A DNA stretch of 57,996 nt from Massilia timonae CCUG 45783 (lineage in GTDB: Bacteria > Pseudomonadota > Gammaproteobacteria > Burkholderiales > Burkholderiaceae_D), in the NCBI RefSeq assembly GCF_000315425.1, contig NZ_JH992924.1, forward strand, positions 2,599 to 60,594. The letters run 5' to 3'. The translations under genes were made by a program, and so were the position numbers. Positions 57,046 to 57,996 of the stretch are shown here, piece after piece (within the stretch, counting starts at the first letter, position 1; every line of letters starts with the position of its first letter). The notes below the pieces were generated by a model. That model was not told the DNA's origin, did not search any database, and was given only the letters and a program-made list of their open reading frames with translations.

Positions 57046-57996
57046 ATGGAATACAGTCCTCCGCCGCTGTTCAAGCAAGGCGCCCCGGCACGAGTCAAGG
57101 CCATGGTGTGCGCCTTGATCGCCATCGTATTGCTGTTCGTCGACGCCCGCATGGGATTGCTGTCCGGCGTGCGCCAGGTGGCCGCCACCGTGCTCTATCC
57201 GATGCAGATGGCGGCCCTGATGCCGCGCGAGGCGCTGGCCAATATGGGCGATTATTTCTCGTCGCTGTCGACCTTGCAGAAGGAAGTGCAGGCCCTCAAG
57301 CACCAGGAGCTGGCGCGCGCCCAGTTGCTGCAGCAGGCCCAGTTCCAGATGGCCGAGAACGCGCACCTGCGGCGCCTGATGGAAGGCAAGCAGCAGTTGC
57401 CGGTGCAGTCGCAGATGGCCGAGATCCTGTACGACGCGCGCGACCCGTCCACCCGCCGCATCGTGATCAACCGCGGCTCGCGCGACGCCGTGTCGCTCGG
57501 CCTGCCGGTGATCGACCACGCCGGCGTGGTCGGCCAGGTCACCCGCGTGTTTCCGTTCACCTCCGAAGTCACGCTGCTGACCGACAAGGACCAGGCCATT
57601 CCGGTGCAGGTGCTGCGCAGCGGCTTGCGCAGCATCGTCTATGGCCGCGGCAATACGGGCCTGCTCGACCTGCGCTTCGTGGCCCAGGACGCCGACATCC
57701 AGGTCGGCGACGTGCTGGTGACGTCGGGGCTGGACGGGATGTATCCGGCCGGCCTGGCGGTGGCGCGCGTGACCCAGGTCGAGAAGGCGGCCGGCTCGTT
57801 CGGCCGCGTGGTCGGCCAGCCGCTGGCCGGCATCGACCGCAATCGCCAGGTGCTGGTGATCATGTCGCACAATCCCTTGCCGCCGCGCCCGGCGCCGGAA
57901 GCGCCGTACAGCGGCAGCCGGCGCAATATGCCGAAGATGCCGGCGGTGCCGACGCCGCCGCTGCCGGCCGCGCCGCTGCCGGCGGCCGGCGCGCCC
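57046..57996 (+). CDS. mreC: Rod shape-determining protein MreC (partial, cut by window end)
   Basis: The frame opens MEYSPPPLFKQGAPARVKAM and is still open after 317 codons at the window end. One N-terminal membrane helix (VCALIAIVLLFVDARMGLL) is followed by a coiled coil (TLQKEVQALKHQELARAQLLQ). The beta-rich MreC domain comes next: RIVINRGSRDAVSLGLPVI, GVVGQVTRVFPFTSEVTLLTD and VGDVLVTSGLDGMYPAGL. The tail is proline/alanine-rich, as in Burkholderiales MreC. It links MreB to the periplasmic wall synthases. mreD would be expected next. Confidence 0.95.
   Translation, partial: MEYSPPPLFKQGAPARVKAMVCALIAIVLLFVDARMGLLSGVRQVAATVLYPMQMAALMPREALANMGDYFSSLSTLQKEVQALKHQELARAQLLQQAQFQMAENAHLRRLMEGKQQLPVQSQMAEILYDARDPSTRRIVINRGSRDAVSLGLPVIDHAGVVGQVTRVFPFTSEVTLLTDKDQAIPVQVLRSGLRSIVYGRGNTGLLDLRFVAQDADIQVGDVLVTSGLDGMYPAGLAVARVTQVEKAAGSFGRVVGQPLAGIDRNRQVLVIMSHNPLPPRPAPEAPYSGSRRNMPKMPAVPTPPLPAAPLPAAGAP

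Overview
The window looks like a betaproteobacterial chromosome of the Oxalobacteraceae, most like Massilia and relatives. This rests on the GC-rich core genes with strong G/C third positions, the gshA-gshB-EIIA-HPr-EI cluster, the metX-metW pair, the TorF porin-glnK-amtB cluster and gatCAB divergent from mreBC. The assignment is inferred from gene content and order, not from an rRNA gene; no rRNA or tRNA gene was seen.

The left 26 kb is accessory DNA, visibly richer in A+T than the rest. It is inserted in comM (yifB, Mg-chelatase-like AAA+ protein), whose reading frame lies on the minus strand. The comM start (81 codons) is at 26034-26276, the next 234 codons are at 10337-11038, and the last third is not in the window. 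comM is therefore interrupted twice. Island A (1 to about 10336, left end outside the window) carries the tail of an IS transposase, a nuclease-plus-P-loop NTPase of STAND type, and a type I restriction-modification operon ordered hsdM-hsdS-abi-hsdR. Island B (about 11039-26033, complete) carries a second, unrelated type I operon ordered hsdR-hsdM-hsdS. This runs on with overlapping codons into an AAA ATPase and a protein with a phospholipase D-like HxDR segment. Beyond that lie a small Xre regulator, a 75-residue small protein, a DEDDh exonuclease, and a four-gene recombination block (three tyrosine recombinases plus a small HTH/coiled-coil protein). That block matches the ginABCD architecture of GInt islands, related to Tn554 TnpABC. 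Island B has imperfect terminal inverted repeats and sits exactly between two comM codons, so precise excision would rejoin that part of the frame.

The right 32 kb is core genome. From left to right it holds: an ABC ATPase with a giant permease/M1-aminopeptidase fusion; a DUF5329 protein; a TPR lipoprotein-like or exported protein; a SirB-like membrane protein; a B12-dependent ribonucleotide reductase overlapping ubiK; a nitrogen-scavenging cluster (TorF-type porin, glnK, amtB) behind a clear sigma-54 promoter and NtrC-like site; glutathione synthesis genes gshA and gshB; EIIA-HPr-EI of a phosphotransferase relay; metX-metW; an M48 protease; an RluA-type pseudouridine synthase; xth; a PAS hybrid histidine kinase; pyrE; gatBAC; and mreB with the start of mreC.

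The best candidates for something new are in the islands: the AAA ATPase + PLD-like pair welded to a type I operon, the Abi-C gene set between hsdS and hsdR, the nuclease-STAND gene, and the double occupation of comM by two defence-bearing elements.
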